A DNA stretch of 64,000 bases from Serratia sp. H1w. Lineage in GTDB: Bacteria; Pseudomonadota; Gammaproteobacteria; Enterobacterales; Enterobacteriaceae. This document shows positions 56,984-64,000 of this stretch, piece by piece. Made by a program: the position numbers and the translations under genes. The stretch spans positions 1-64,000 of the forward strand of contig NZ_AYMQ01000050.1 of the NCBI RefSeq assembly GCF_000633355.1. Reading direction: 5' to 3'. Position 1 is the first letter of the stretch, and the number at the start of each line of letters is the position of its first letter. The notes beneath the pieces are model-generated. The model was not told the DNA's origin and did not search any database. It saw nothing but the letters and a program-made list of their open reading frames with translations.

Positions 56984-58052
56984 TTTACGCGTGCTGGTGG
57001 TGGGCTGCGGCAATATGGGGGCGTCCCATGCCGAGGCTTACCACGCGATGGAAGGGGTAGAAATTTGTGGGCTGGTAGCACGAGGGGAGTCGCGTGAGGT
57101 GCTTAATCAACGCTTGGGTGGCGGTTATCCCACCTTCAGCGATTTTGAGTTGGCGCTGGCGCAAACCCGGCCAGATGCCGTCTGCCTGACCACTTATCCC
57201 GATACCCACGAAGCTTATGCCTTGGCTGCTTTGGCTGCGGGGTGTCACCTGTTTATCGAAAAACCGCTTGCTACCACGGTAGCAGGGGCCGAAAGGGTGA
57301 TCGCCGCAGCCAGGCAGGCACAGCGGCAGGTGGTGGTGGGCTACATTCTGCGCCATCACCCTTCCTGGCAGCAGTTTGTCGAACTGGCTCGGGGCCTGGG
57401 TAAACCCTTGGTGATGCGGATGAACCTTAATCAGCAAAGCCATGGGCAGATGTGGAATGTGCATCGCAATCTGATGCAGTCGTTGTCACCCATCGTTGAT
57501 TGCGGCGTACATTATCTGGACGTGATGTGCCAGATGGCCCAGGCCGAACCCATCAGCGTGAGTGCGATCGGTGCCCGGTTGACCGATGACTTGCCCCAGG
57601 GCATGTATAACTACGGCCAGCTACAGGTGCGCTTTGCCGACGGGTCGGTCGGTTGGTACGAAGCGGGCTGGGGGCCGATGATCAGTGAAACGGCCTACTT
57701 TGTGAAAGACGTTATCGGGCCACGCGGGTCGGTTTCGATCGTGGCCCGCCATCAGGAAAGGGCCTCCGACGATGTCGGGGGGCATACCAAAACCGAATCC
57801 TTGCGCGTGCATTACGCCGATCTGGATGATGAAAACCGCTTTAAACGGCCAGATCGCTGGATCGATTGCCAGGATGAACCAGACCATTTGGCGCTGTGCC
57901 TGAGTGAACAGCGTTACTTTTTACAGGCCATTCGTGAACAGCGGGATCTTCATCAGCATCTTCAGGATGCATTGAACAGCTTGCGGGTGGTTTTGGCGGC
58001 GGACGAAGCGGTGCGCAGCCAACGCACGGTGGTATTAGGGAGAGACGAATGA
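56976..58052 (+). CDS. Gfo/Idh/MocA-family oxidoreductase (first of two)
   Basis: The ATG at 56976 (after GGGGAG) gives 358 residues. The Rossmann motif is VVGCGNMGASHAEAYHAM and the catalytic Lys is in FIEKPLATT; the C-terminal domain carries SPIVDCGVHYLDVMCQ with the active-site Asp/His. Such enzymes oxidise a hydroxyl of sugars, glycosides or inositols using NAD(P). Its stop overlaps the next start in ATGA. Confidence 0.92.
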   Translation: MADLRVLVVGCGNMGASHAEAYHAMEGVEICGLVARGESREVLNQRLGGGYPTFSDFELALAQTRPDAVCLTTYPDTHEAYALAALAAGCHLFIEKPLATTVAGAERVIAAARQAQRQVVVGYILRHHPSWQQFVELARGLGKPLVMRMNLNQQSHGQMWNVHRNLMQSLSPIVDCGVHYLDVMCQMAQAEPISVSAIGARLTDDLPQGMYNYGQLQVRFADGSVGWYEAGWGPMISETAYFVKDVIGPRGSVSIVARHQERASDDVGGHTKTESLRVHYADLDDENRFKRPDRWIDCQDEPDHLALCLSEQRYFLQAIREQRDLHQHLQDALNSLRVVLAADEAVRSQRTVVLGRDE

Positions 58053-59113
58053 AGACGATGCAGGGGCCGGGACTATTTTTAGCGCAGTTCATCGCCGAGC
58101 AGGCCCCGTTTAATACTTTGGATGGCCTGGCGGAGTGGGCCGCCGGGCTGGGCTTCACCAGCGTACAGATCCCCACGCTGGAACCGGCTATCTTCGATCT
58201 GGCATTGGCGGCGCGCAGTCAGGATTATTGCGATGAGATTATCGCCCGGCTTGGGCGGCACGGTATTACTATCAGCGAGCTGTCGACGCATCTGCAAGGG
58301 CAGTTGGTCGCCGTCCATCCGGCCTACGATCTGGCCTTCGATGGGTTTGCTCCGCCAGAAGTCCGGGGCAAACCACAGTTGCGGCAAGCCTGGGCAACGG
58401 AGCAATTGTTGCTGGCGGCACAGGCTTCGCAGCGCTTGGGGCTGACGGCGCATGCGACTTTCTCCGGGGCGTTGGCGTGGCCCTACTTCTACCCGTGGCC
58501 ACCGCATAATGCGTTACTGCTGGAAGAGGCTTTCGAACAGTTGGCCCTGCGCTGGCTGCCGATCCTGGACGCCTTCGATCGGGCTGGCGTAGATCTGTGC
58601 TATGAACTGCATCCGGGAGAGGACCTACATGACGGTGTGACCTTTGAGCGCTTCCTGGCCAAGGTCGGCAATCATCCCCGCTGCCATATTCTCTACGATC
58701 CCAGCCATCTGCATTTGCAGCAGATGGATTATCTGGGCTTTATCGATTGCTATCACCAACGTATCCGCGCGTTTCACGTCAAGGATGCGGAATATCGCCC
58801 CAGCGCGCGCAGCGGAGTGTATGGGGGATACCAGCCGTGGCCAGAAAGGCCGGGGCGTTTTCGTTCACTGGGGGATGGGCAAATCGACTTCCCGGCCATT
58901 TTCAGCAAGCTGACGCAGTACGGTTTCCCCGGCGTCGCCACGTTGGAATGGGAATGCTGTATCAAGTCACCGGAGGCTGGGGCACGTGAAGGGGCGGCGT
59001 TTATCGCCCGCCATATTATTCCGGTGGCGGAACGGGCCTTTGATGATTTTGCCGTCGTGGCTACCGACCGGGCGCAGGTGAGAGCGATGTTGGGCGTGGA
59101 GGACGCATTATGA
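58049..59113 (+). CDS. Xylose-isomerase-like TIM-barrel (sugar isomerase/epimerase family)
   Basis: The 354-residue protein has the metal-binding pattern of the AP-endonuclease-2/sugar isomerase family: CYELHPGEDLHDG, LYDPSHLHLQQMDY, AFHVKDAEY and VATLEWECC. Members epimerise or cleave keto-sugar intermediates (inosose dehydratase, tagatose epimerases, keto-glycoside lyases). Between two Gfo/Idh/MocA genes it probably acts on a 3-keto or 2-keto intermediate. It overlaps both neighbours by four bases. Confidence 0.9.
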   Translation: MKTMQGPGLFLAQFIAEQAPFNTLDGLAEWAAGLGFTSVQIPTLEPAIFDLALAARSQDYCDEIIARLGRHGITISELSTHLQGQLVAVHPAYDLAFDGFAPPEVRGKPQLRQAWATEQLLLAAQASQRLGLTAHATFSGALAWPYFYPWPPHNALLLEEAFEQLALRWLPILDAFDRAGVDLCYELHPGEDLHDGVTFERFLAKVGNHPRCHILYDPSHLHLQQMDYLGFIDCYHQRIRAFHVKDAEYRPSARSGVYGGYQPWPERPGRFRSLGDGQIDFPAIFSKLTQYGFPGVATLEWECCIKSPEAGAREGAAFIARHIIPVAERAFDDFAVVATDRAQVRAMLGVEDAL

Positions 59114-60237
59114 GATTGAAGCTGGGAATGGTGGGCGGCGGTGAAGGCGCGTTTATCGGTGCCGTGCATCGGCTGGCGGCGCGGATGGATGATGAGTTCG
59201 AACTGGTCGCCGGCGCGTTTTCTTCCGATCGGCAAAACTGCCTGCGCACCGGGGCGTTACTGCATTTGCAGCCGGAGCGTTGTTACGCCGACTTTAACCA
59301 GATGGCACTGGCGGAAGCGGCGCGTGAAGATGGAATTGATGTTGTCGCGATCGTGACCCCGAATTATTTGCATGCCCCGGTAGCCAGTGCCTTTCTCAAC
59401 GCTGGGATTGATGTGATCTGCGATAAGCCGCTATGCAATTCGTATACGGAAGCGTTGCAGTTGGCCGAGACCGTACGCCAAAGCGGCAGGCAACTGATCC
59501 TGACCCATAACTACAGCGCTTACCCGCTGGTGCGTGAGGCACGTAGCCGGGTGTTAGCGGGGGAGTTGGGCGAGGTTCGCTTCGTCGAGGTGGAGTATTT
59601 GCAGCAATGGTTGGCAAAACCCCTGGAACTGACCGACAACAAGCAGGCGGGTTGGCGTGCCCAGCCGGAAAAGGCCGGAGCAGGTTGCATCGGTGATGTG
59701 GGCACTCACGCCTGGCAACTGGCAGAGTTTGTCTGCGGCATGTTGCCTGAGGCGATCAGCGCTGAGCTATCGTCATTTATCGCGGGGCGCAGGCTGGACG
59801 ACGACGTACGGGTGCAGATGCGTTACGCCAATGGGGCCAAGGGTCGCCTCTGGGCCAGTCAGGTGGCCTGCGGTCATGAGAATGGCCTGAAACTACGGGT
59901 CTACGGCAGTGAGGGTAGCCTGGAGTTCTGCCAGGAAAACCCTAACCAACTTTGGATACGGCCCTTCGACGCGCCTGCGTATTGTATTACTCGTGCCTCG
60001 GCATTTCAGCACGTAGAAAACCGCCTGCTGGCCCGTGTGCCTGCGGGGCATCCGGAAGGTTATCTGGAAGGGTTCGGTCAGATTTACCGTGAAGCGGCCC
60101 GCTGTTTACGTGATGGCCCTGCGGCGGCACCGCTGTTACCGGGGATTGAAACCGGCGTGCAAGGGATGGCGTTTATTGATGCCGCCCAGCGCAGCAGTGC
60201 CGCAGGGGGCGAGTGGGTGGCATTGATATCGCCATAA
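59110..60237 (+). CDS. Gfo/Idh/MocA-family oxidoreductase (second of two)
   Basis: The 375-residue protein starts with a Rossmann fold, MVGGGEGAFIGAVHRLAARM, where the motif is GGGEGAF rather than GxGxxG; the Lys of CDKPLCN is catalytic, and GAGCIGDVGTHAWQLAEF has the active-site Asp/His. This GGGEGA type is seen in glycoside-3-oxidase-like subgroups. Last gene of the operon. It may reduce the intermediate or oxidise a different position than the first oxidoreductase. Confidence 0.92.
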   Translation: MRLKLGMVGGGEGAFIGAVHRLAARMDDEFELVAGAFSSDRQNCLRTGALLHLQPERCYADFNQMALAEAAREDGIDVVAIVTPNYLHAPVASAFLNAGIDVICDKPLCNSYTEALQLAETVRQSGRQLILTHNYSAYPLVREARSRVLAGELGEVRFVEVEYLQQWLAKPLELTDNKQAGWRAQPEKAGAGCIGDVGTHAWQLAEFVCGMLPEAISAELSSFIAGRRLDDDVRVQMRYANGAKGRLWASQVACGHENGLKLRVYGSEGSLEFCQENPNQLWIRPFDAPAYCITRASAFQHVENRLLARVPAGHPEGYLEGFGQIYREAARCLRDGPAAAPLLPGIETGVQGMAFIDAAQRSSAAGGEWVALISP

Positions 60238-60330
60238 GTAATAAAGAAGATTTTTTTATTCTTTTATTGCCGAGCGCCGCTCAGATAAAACTGTAGCTCA
60301 CAGCACAGAATTTTATCAACGGAGCGGATC

Positions 60331-61326
60331 ATGGCGAGCAAACTTTTCTCATTACGCAGTGCAGTCTTGTTGGCTTTAGCGCTCGGTACGGCCAGTGCCC
60401 AGGCAGTGGACGTTACCGTGGCGTACCAGACCTCCGCCGAACCGGCCAAGGTGGCGCAGGCGGAAAACAGCTTTGCCAAACAGTCTGGCGCGACCGTTGA
60501 CTGGCGCAAATTTGACAGTGGTTCCAGCGTATTACGTGCGCTGGCCTCTGGCGACGTGCAGATTGGCAATATCGGTTCCAGCCCGCTGGCCGTGGCGGCC
60601 AGCCAGAAACTGCCGATAGAAGTTTTCCTGATCGCCTCGCAGCTCGGCAGTTCCGAAGCGCTGGTGGTGAAAAAGGAGATCAAGTCTCCCCAGGATCTGA
60701 TCGGCAAGCGCATTGCGGTGCCGTTCATTTCCACCACTCACTACAGCCTGCTGGCCTCCCTGAAACACTGGGGTATCAAACCTGAACAGGTACAAATCCT
60801 CAACCTGCAACCACCTGCTATTGCGGCGGCCTGGCAGCGTGGGGATATCGACGGGGCATACGTCTGGGCGCCAGTGGTCAATGAGCTTGCCAAGCAAGGC
60901 AAGGTGCTGACCGACTCCGAGCAGGTTGGCCAATGGGGCTCACCAACGTTGGACGTGTGGGTAGTGCGCAAAGACTTCGCCGAGAAGCATCCAGACGTGG
61001 TCACCGCGTTTGCCGCTAGCGCCCTGAAAGCGCAGAAAGCCTATCTGGCCAAGCCGGAACAGTGGCTGAAGGACCCAAGCAATCTCAGTACGCTGGCTCG
61101 CCTGAGCGGAGTGCCGCCAGAGCAGGTGCCGGAGCTGGTGAAGGGGAATCGTTATCTGCCGGTAGCCGATCAGATCAGCCAACTGGGCCAGCCGGTGGAT
61201 AAAGCCATTCGCGATACCGCCGAGTTCCTTAAGCAACAAGGCAAGATCCCACAGGTAGACAGTGACTACAGCGCCTTTGTGACCGACCGCTTTGTCAAAC
61301 AGGTACAGGCTGCGCCGCAGTCATAA
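60331..61326 (+). CDS. tauA: Taurine ABC transporter substrate-binding protein
   Basis: A 331-residue periplasmic binding protein with a signal peptide (about 1-25, cleaved after AQA). The mature part matches TauA ([20 protein letters not shown]). Together with TauBC it imports taurine as a sulfur source. It is preceded by an AT-rich segment that should hold the CysB/Cbl-dependent promoter, but no site is assigned. Confidence 0.95.
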   Translation: MASKLFSLRSAVLLALALGTASAQAVDVTVAYQTSAEPAKVAQAENSFAKQSGATVDWRKFDSGSSVLRALASGDVQIGNIGSSPLAVAASQKLPIEVFLIASQLGSSEALVVKKEIKSPQDLIGKRIAVPFISTTHYSLLASLKHWGIKPEQVQILNLQPPAIAAAWQRGDIDGAYVWAPVVNELAKQGKVLTDSEQVGQWGSPTLDVWVVRKDFAEKHPDVVTAFAASALKAQKAYLAKPEQWLKDPSNLSTLARLSGVPPEQVPELVKGNRYLPVADQISQLGQPVDKAIRDTAEFLKQQGKIPQVDSDYSAFVTDRFVKQVQAAPQS

Positions 61327-61336
61327 GGGGGCCGCA

Positions 61337-62104
61337 ATGCTAAACGTTAACCATCTTTCGGCGGAATATCAGGGGCGTCCGGCGCTGCGCGATGTGTCGT
61401 TCCAGATCGCCAGCGGGCAATTGGTGGTGGTGTTGGGGCCTTCGGGCTGCGGCAAAACCACGCTGCTGAATCTGCTCGCCGGATTTATTGAGCCAACGGC
61501 AGGCAGCATTACGCTGGATGACGTCCCCGTTAAAGGCCCGGGTGCCGAACGGGGCGTGGTGTTCCAGCATGAAGGTTTGTTGCCGTGGCGCAACGTGGTG
61601 GATAACGTGGAGTTTGGTTTGCAGCTGGCCGGGGTAGCGAAGGTGCAACGCCGCAAGGTTGCGCAGCAGATGCTGCAACGCGTTGGGCTGACCGGCTATG
61701 AACAACATTTCATCTGGCAGCTTTCCGGAGGGATGCGTCAACGGGTGGGCATTGCTCGCGCCTTGGCTGCTGACCCTCGGCTGTTGCTGCTGGATGAGCC
61801 TTTTGGTGCGCTGGACGCGTTCACTCGCGAACAGATGCAGGAACTGCTGTTGAACATCTGGCGCGATACCGGCAAGCAGGTGTTGTTGATCACCCATGAC
61901 ATTGAAGAGGCGGTGTTCCTGGCCAGTGAGCTGTTACTGCTTTCCCCAGGGCCGGGGCAGGTGGTGGAGCGGCTGTCGCTGAACTTTGGCCAGCGTTATG
62001 CCGCCGGTGAGCCTTGCCGCTCGATCAAATCCGATCCTGAGTTTATCGCCCAGCGTGAATATGTGTTGGGCCGGGTGTTCCAACAGCGCGAGGCCTTGCT
62101 ATGA
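61337..62104 (+). CDS. tauB: Taurine ABC transporter ATP-binding protein
   Basis: The ATG at 61337 gives 255 residues, equal to E. coli TauB. Walker [10 protein letters not shown], signature [14 protein letters not shown], Walker [13 protein letters not shown] and the switch His in THDIEEA are present. It powers taurine import. The end overlaps tauC by four bases. Confidence 0.96.
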   Translation: MLNVNHLSAEYQGRPALRDVSFQIASGQLVVVLGPSGCGKTTLLNLLAGFIEPTAGSITLDDVPVKGPGAERGVVFQHEGLLPWRNVVDNVEFGLQLAGVAKVQRRKVAQQMLQRVGLTGYEQHFIWQLSGGMRQRVGIARALAADPRLLLLDEPFGALDAFTREQMQELLLNIWRDTGKQVLLITHDIEEAVFLASELLLLSPGPGQVVERLSLNFGQRYAAGEPCRSIKSDPEFIAQREYVLGRVFQQREALL

Positions 62105-62934
62105 GCCTGCATTCCGTTCTGAAAGCCGCCGTGCCCTCCGCAGTGCGGCAGTCTCGCTTTACGTTGCCGCGTAGCCTCAAGTTGAGCGCCGCAACCTTAC
62201 TGACCCTGTTGGCGATATGGTGGGCGGTAACTGCATTAAACTTGATCAGCCCGCTGTTCTTGCCTGCGCCGCAGCAGGTATTGCATCAACTACTCGTTAT
62301 TTCCAGCCCACAAGGCTTTATGGATGCCACGTTATGGCAACACCTGGCCGCGAGTTTGGGCCGCATTCTGGTGGCATTGCTGGCCGCGGTGGTGATTGGT
62401 GTCCCGGTAGGTATTGCGATGGGGCTGAGTGAGACGGTACGTGGCTTGCTTGATCCACTGATCGAAATTTATCGTCCGGTGCCGCCGTTGGCCTACCTGC
62501 CGTTGATGGTGATTTGGTTTGGCATTGGCGAAACCTCGAAAATCCTGCTGATTTACCTGGCGATTTTTGCTCCGGTGACGCTTTCGACCGTAGCTGGCGT
62601 ACGCAGTGTGGCGCAGGTGCGCATTCGTGCCGCGCAGGCTTTGGGCGCCAACCGCTGGCAGCTGTTGCGCTTTGTCGTGTTGCCAAGCGCGCTGCCGGAA
62701 ATCCTGACCGGCATTCGCATTGGGCTGGGTGTCGGTTGGTCTACGCTGGTAGCCGCCGAACTGATCGCCGCTACGCGCGGCCTGGGATTTATGGTGCAGT
62801 CCGCCGGTGAGTTTTTGGCGACCGACGTGGTGATCGCCGGTATCAGCGTGATTGCGATAATCGCATTTGGTCTGGAGCTGGGGCTGCGTGCCTTGCAGCG
62901 CCGGTTGACCCCTTGGCATGGAGTTCAGCAATGA
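62101..62934 (+). CDS. tauC: Taurine ABC transporter permease
   Basis: The 277-residue protein has about six membrane segments and the permease EAA-like loop ([20 protein letters not shown]). It forms the channel of the TauABC importer. Overlaps tauB and tauD by four bases each. Confidence 0.96.
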   Translation: MSLHSVLKAAVPSAVRQSRFTLPRSLKLSAATLLTLLAIWWAVTALNLISPLFLPAPQQVLHQLLVISSPQGFMDATLWQHLAASLGRILVALLAAVVIGVPVGIAMGLSETVRGLLDPLIEIYRPVPPLAYLPLMVIWFGIGETSKILLIYLAIFAPVTLSTVAGVRSVAQVRIRAAQALGANRWQLLRFVVLPSALPEILTGIRIGLGVGWSTLVAAELIAATRGLGFMVQSAGEFLATDVVIAGISVIAIIAFGLELGLRALQRRLTPWHGVQQ

Positions 62935-63779
62935 ACGAACGTTTAGCAATTACCCCGTTGGGGCCTTATATCGGCGCGTTGGTGGAGAACGTTAATCTGG
63001 CACGGCCACTGGGCGACGGCCAGTTTGAGCAGCTTTACCATGCCTTGCTCAAACATCAGGTGCTGTTCCTGCGCGATCAGCCGATCACGCCGTTACAGCA
63101 GCGTGAGCTGGCAGGGCGCTTTGGCGATCTCCATATTCACCCGGTGTATCCGCATGCTCCCGATGTGGAGGAGATTATTGTGCTGGATACCCATGACAAT
63201 AATCCGCCGGATAACGATAACTGGCATACCGACGTGACCTTTATTGAAAACCCGCCACAGGGGGCGATTTTAGCCGCCAAGCAACTGCCGACGACCGGTG
63301 GCGATACGCTGTGGGCCAGCGGGATTGCCGCTTATGAGGCGTTGTCTGAACCCTTCAAGCGGTTGCTGGCCGGGTTGCAGGCGGAACATGACTTCACCAA
63401 GTCATTCCCCGAATATAAGCATCGCGGTAGCGAGGAAGAACATCAGCGCTGGCTGTTGGCCGTTCAGAAGAACCCACCGTTGTTGCACCCGGTGATCCGC
63501 ACCCATCCGGTGACCGGCAAGCAGGCGCTGTTCGTCAATGAAGGATTTACTACGCGAATTGTGGGGTTGGCAGCGAAAGAGAGCGATGCCCTGCTAGGTT
63601 TCCTGTTTGCACATATCACCAAGCCAGAGTTTCAGGTGCGCTGGCGCTGGCAGGCCAACGATATTGCCATCTGGGATAACCGCGTGACGCAGCATTACGC
63701 CAATGCGGATTACCTGCCGCAGCGGCGCATTATGCACCGAGCGACCATTCTGGGGGATAAGCCGTTTTATCGCGCCTGA
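62931..63779 (+). CDS. tauD: Taurine dioxygenase
   Basis: The ATG at 62931 gives 282 residues. The Fe(II) triad is H99 and D101 in NWHTDVTF and the distal His in NRVTQHYAN; 2-oxoglutarate is bound by the Arg of RRIMHRATI. It releases sulfite from taurine. The upstream in-frame ATG at 62913 lies in tauC and is less likely. Confidence 0.97.
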   Translation: MNERLAITPLGPYIGALVENVNLARPLGDGQFEQLYHALLKHQVLFLRDQPITPLQQRELAGRFGDLHIHPVYPHAPDVEEIIVLDTHDNNPPDNDNWHTDVTFIENPPQGAILAAKQLPTTGGDTLWASGIAAYEALSEPFKRLLAGLQAEHDFTKSFPEYKHRGSEEEHQRWLLAVQKNPPLLHPVIRTHPVTGKQALFVNEGFTTRIVGLAAKESDALLGFLFAHITKPEFQVRWRWQANDIAIWDNRVTQHYANADYLPQRRIMHRATILGDKPFYRA

Positions 63780-63782
63780 GGA

Positions 63783-64000
63783 TCACTCCACCATCAGGTT
63801 TCTGGAGAAGTTGATCATATCCACACCCGCTTTCTTGCGATACAGGCGTGCCTTGCGTGCGCCTGTTGCCACTCTCTCGCCGGTTTCCTCAAACATCTCC
63901 GAAGCGTCGAAACGCCGCATCAGGCTTTTGCGCTGCACGTTATGCGACAAGATGATCTCAATCACTTCCTGTAACTGGGAAAGCGTGAACTCCGCTGGCA
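63783..64000 (-). CDS. Partial Nudix/winged-helix protein, 3' end only (NrtR-like)
   Basis: The frame is open to the window's right edge; 72 residues are visible, beginning PAEFTLSQLQEVIEIILSHN and ending MVE. The FTLSQLQEV..., RKSLMRRFDASEMFEETG and ARLYRKK pattern is that of the C-terminal winged-helix of Nudix-related regulators such as NrtR. The upstream part lies outside. It converges with tauD, with three bases between stops. Confidence 0.6.
   Translation of the reverse strand, partial: PAEFTLSQLQEVIEIILSHNVQRKSLMRRFDASEMFEETGERVATGARKARLYRKKAGVDMINFSRNLMVE

Overview
The window is chromosomal DNA of a gamma-proteobacterium of the order Enterobacterales. Core genes (greB, ompR-envZ, pckA, hslO-hslR, igaA, nudE, mrcA, hofMNOPQ, aroKB-damX-dam-rpe-gph-trpS, cysG, nirBDC, tsgA, ppiA, pabA, argD, yhfK, crp, yhfA, prkB, yheUT) follow the order of the E. 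coli 74-76 min region. The accessory insertions, protein-level resemblance and moderately high GC suggest the Yersiniaceae, most likely Serratia; this is inference without a database search. I saw no tRNA, rRNA, insertion sequence, prophage or cas gene.

Layout. 1-13 kb: transcription and envelope housekeeping (greB, ompR-envZ, a 57-residue small ORF, pckA, Hsp33/Hsp15, yrfG, igaA, nudE, PBP1a). 13-16.6 kb: a compact five-gene hofMNOPQ operon (type IV pilus/DNA-uptake type). 16.6-23.5 kb: the aroK-aroB-damX-dam-rpe-gph-trpS superoperon. A solitary 29-base type I-E CRISPR-like repeat lies between aroK and aroB. 23.6-25 kb: an MgtC-type membrane protein and an NlpC/P60 hydrolase. 25.2-30.6 kb: the nitrite reduction cluster nirB-nirD-nirC-cysG, with FNR and NarL/NarP sites at the same mutual spacing as in the E. 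coli nirB promoter. 30.7-40.4 kb: variable insertions between conserved genes (codA, a LacI-type regulator, btsSR, a HerA-like ATPase, a Nudix gene). 40.7-46.2 kb: pabA, argD, yhfK, crp, yhfA.

46.2-53.5 kb: a divergent LysR / MFS-M20 amidohydrolase unit with a CRP-type site, then prkB, yheU-yheT, a LysE-type exporter and a PhzF-like protein. 53.4-60.2 kb holds the most interesting accessory system: a LacI-family repressor divergent from a five-gene operon encoding a double GNAT acetyltransferase, an NupG-like proton symporter, two Gfo/Idh/MocA oxidoreductases and a xylose-isomerase-like TIM-barrel enzyme. The intergenic region has a near-consensus CRP site, a plausible -10 and two LacI-type operators 32 bp apart. 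This looks like an inducible, glucose-repressed pathway for an unidentified sugar, glycoside or cyclitol, plausibly through keto-sugar chemistry. 60.3-63.8 kb: a complete tauABCD taurine operon. The window ends inside a Nudix/winged-helix gene.

At least two dispersed palindromic repeat families occupy intergenic space (a CCCTCTCC/GGAGAGGG family and a GGGCGC-GCATGC-GCGCCC family). A third, two-copy hairpin is shared by the regions upstream of aroK and tsgA.
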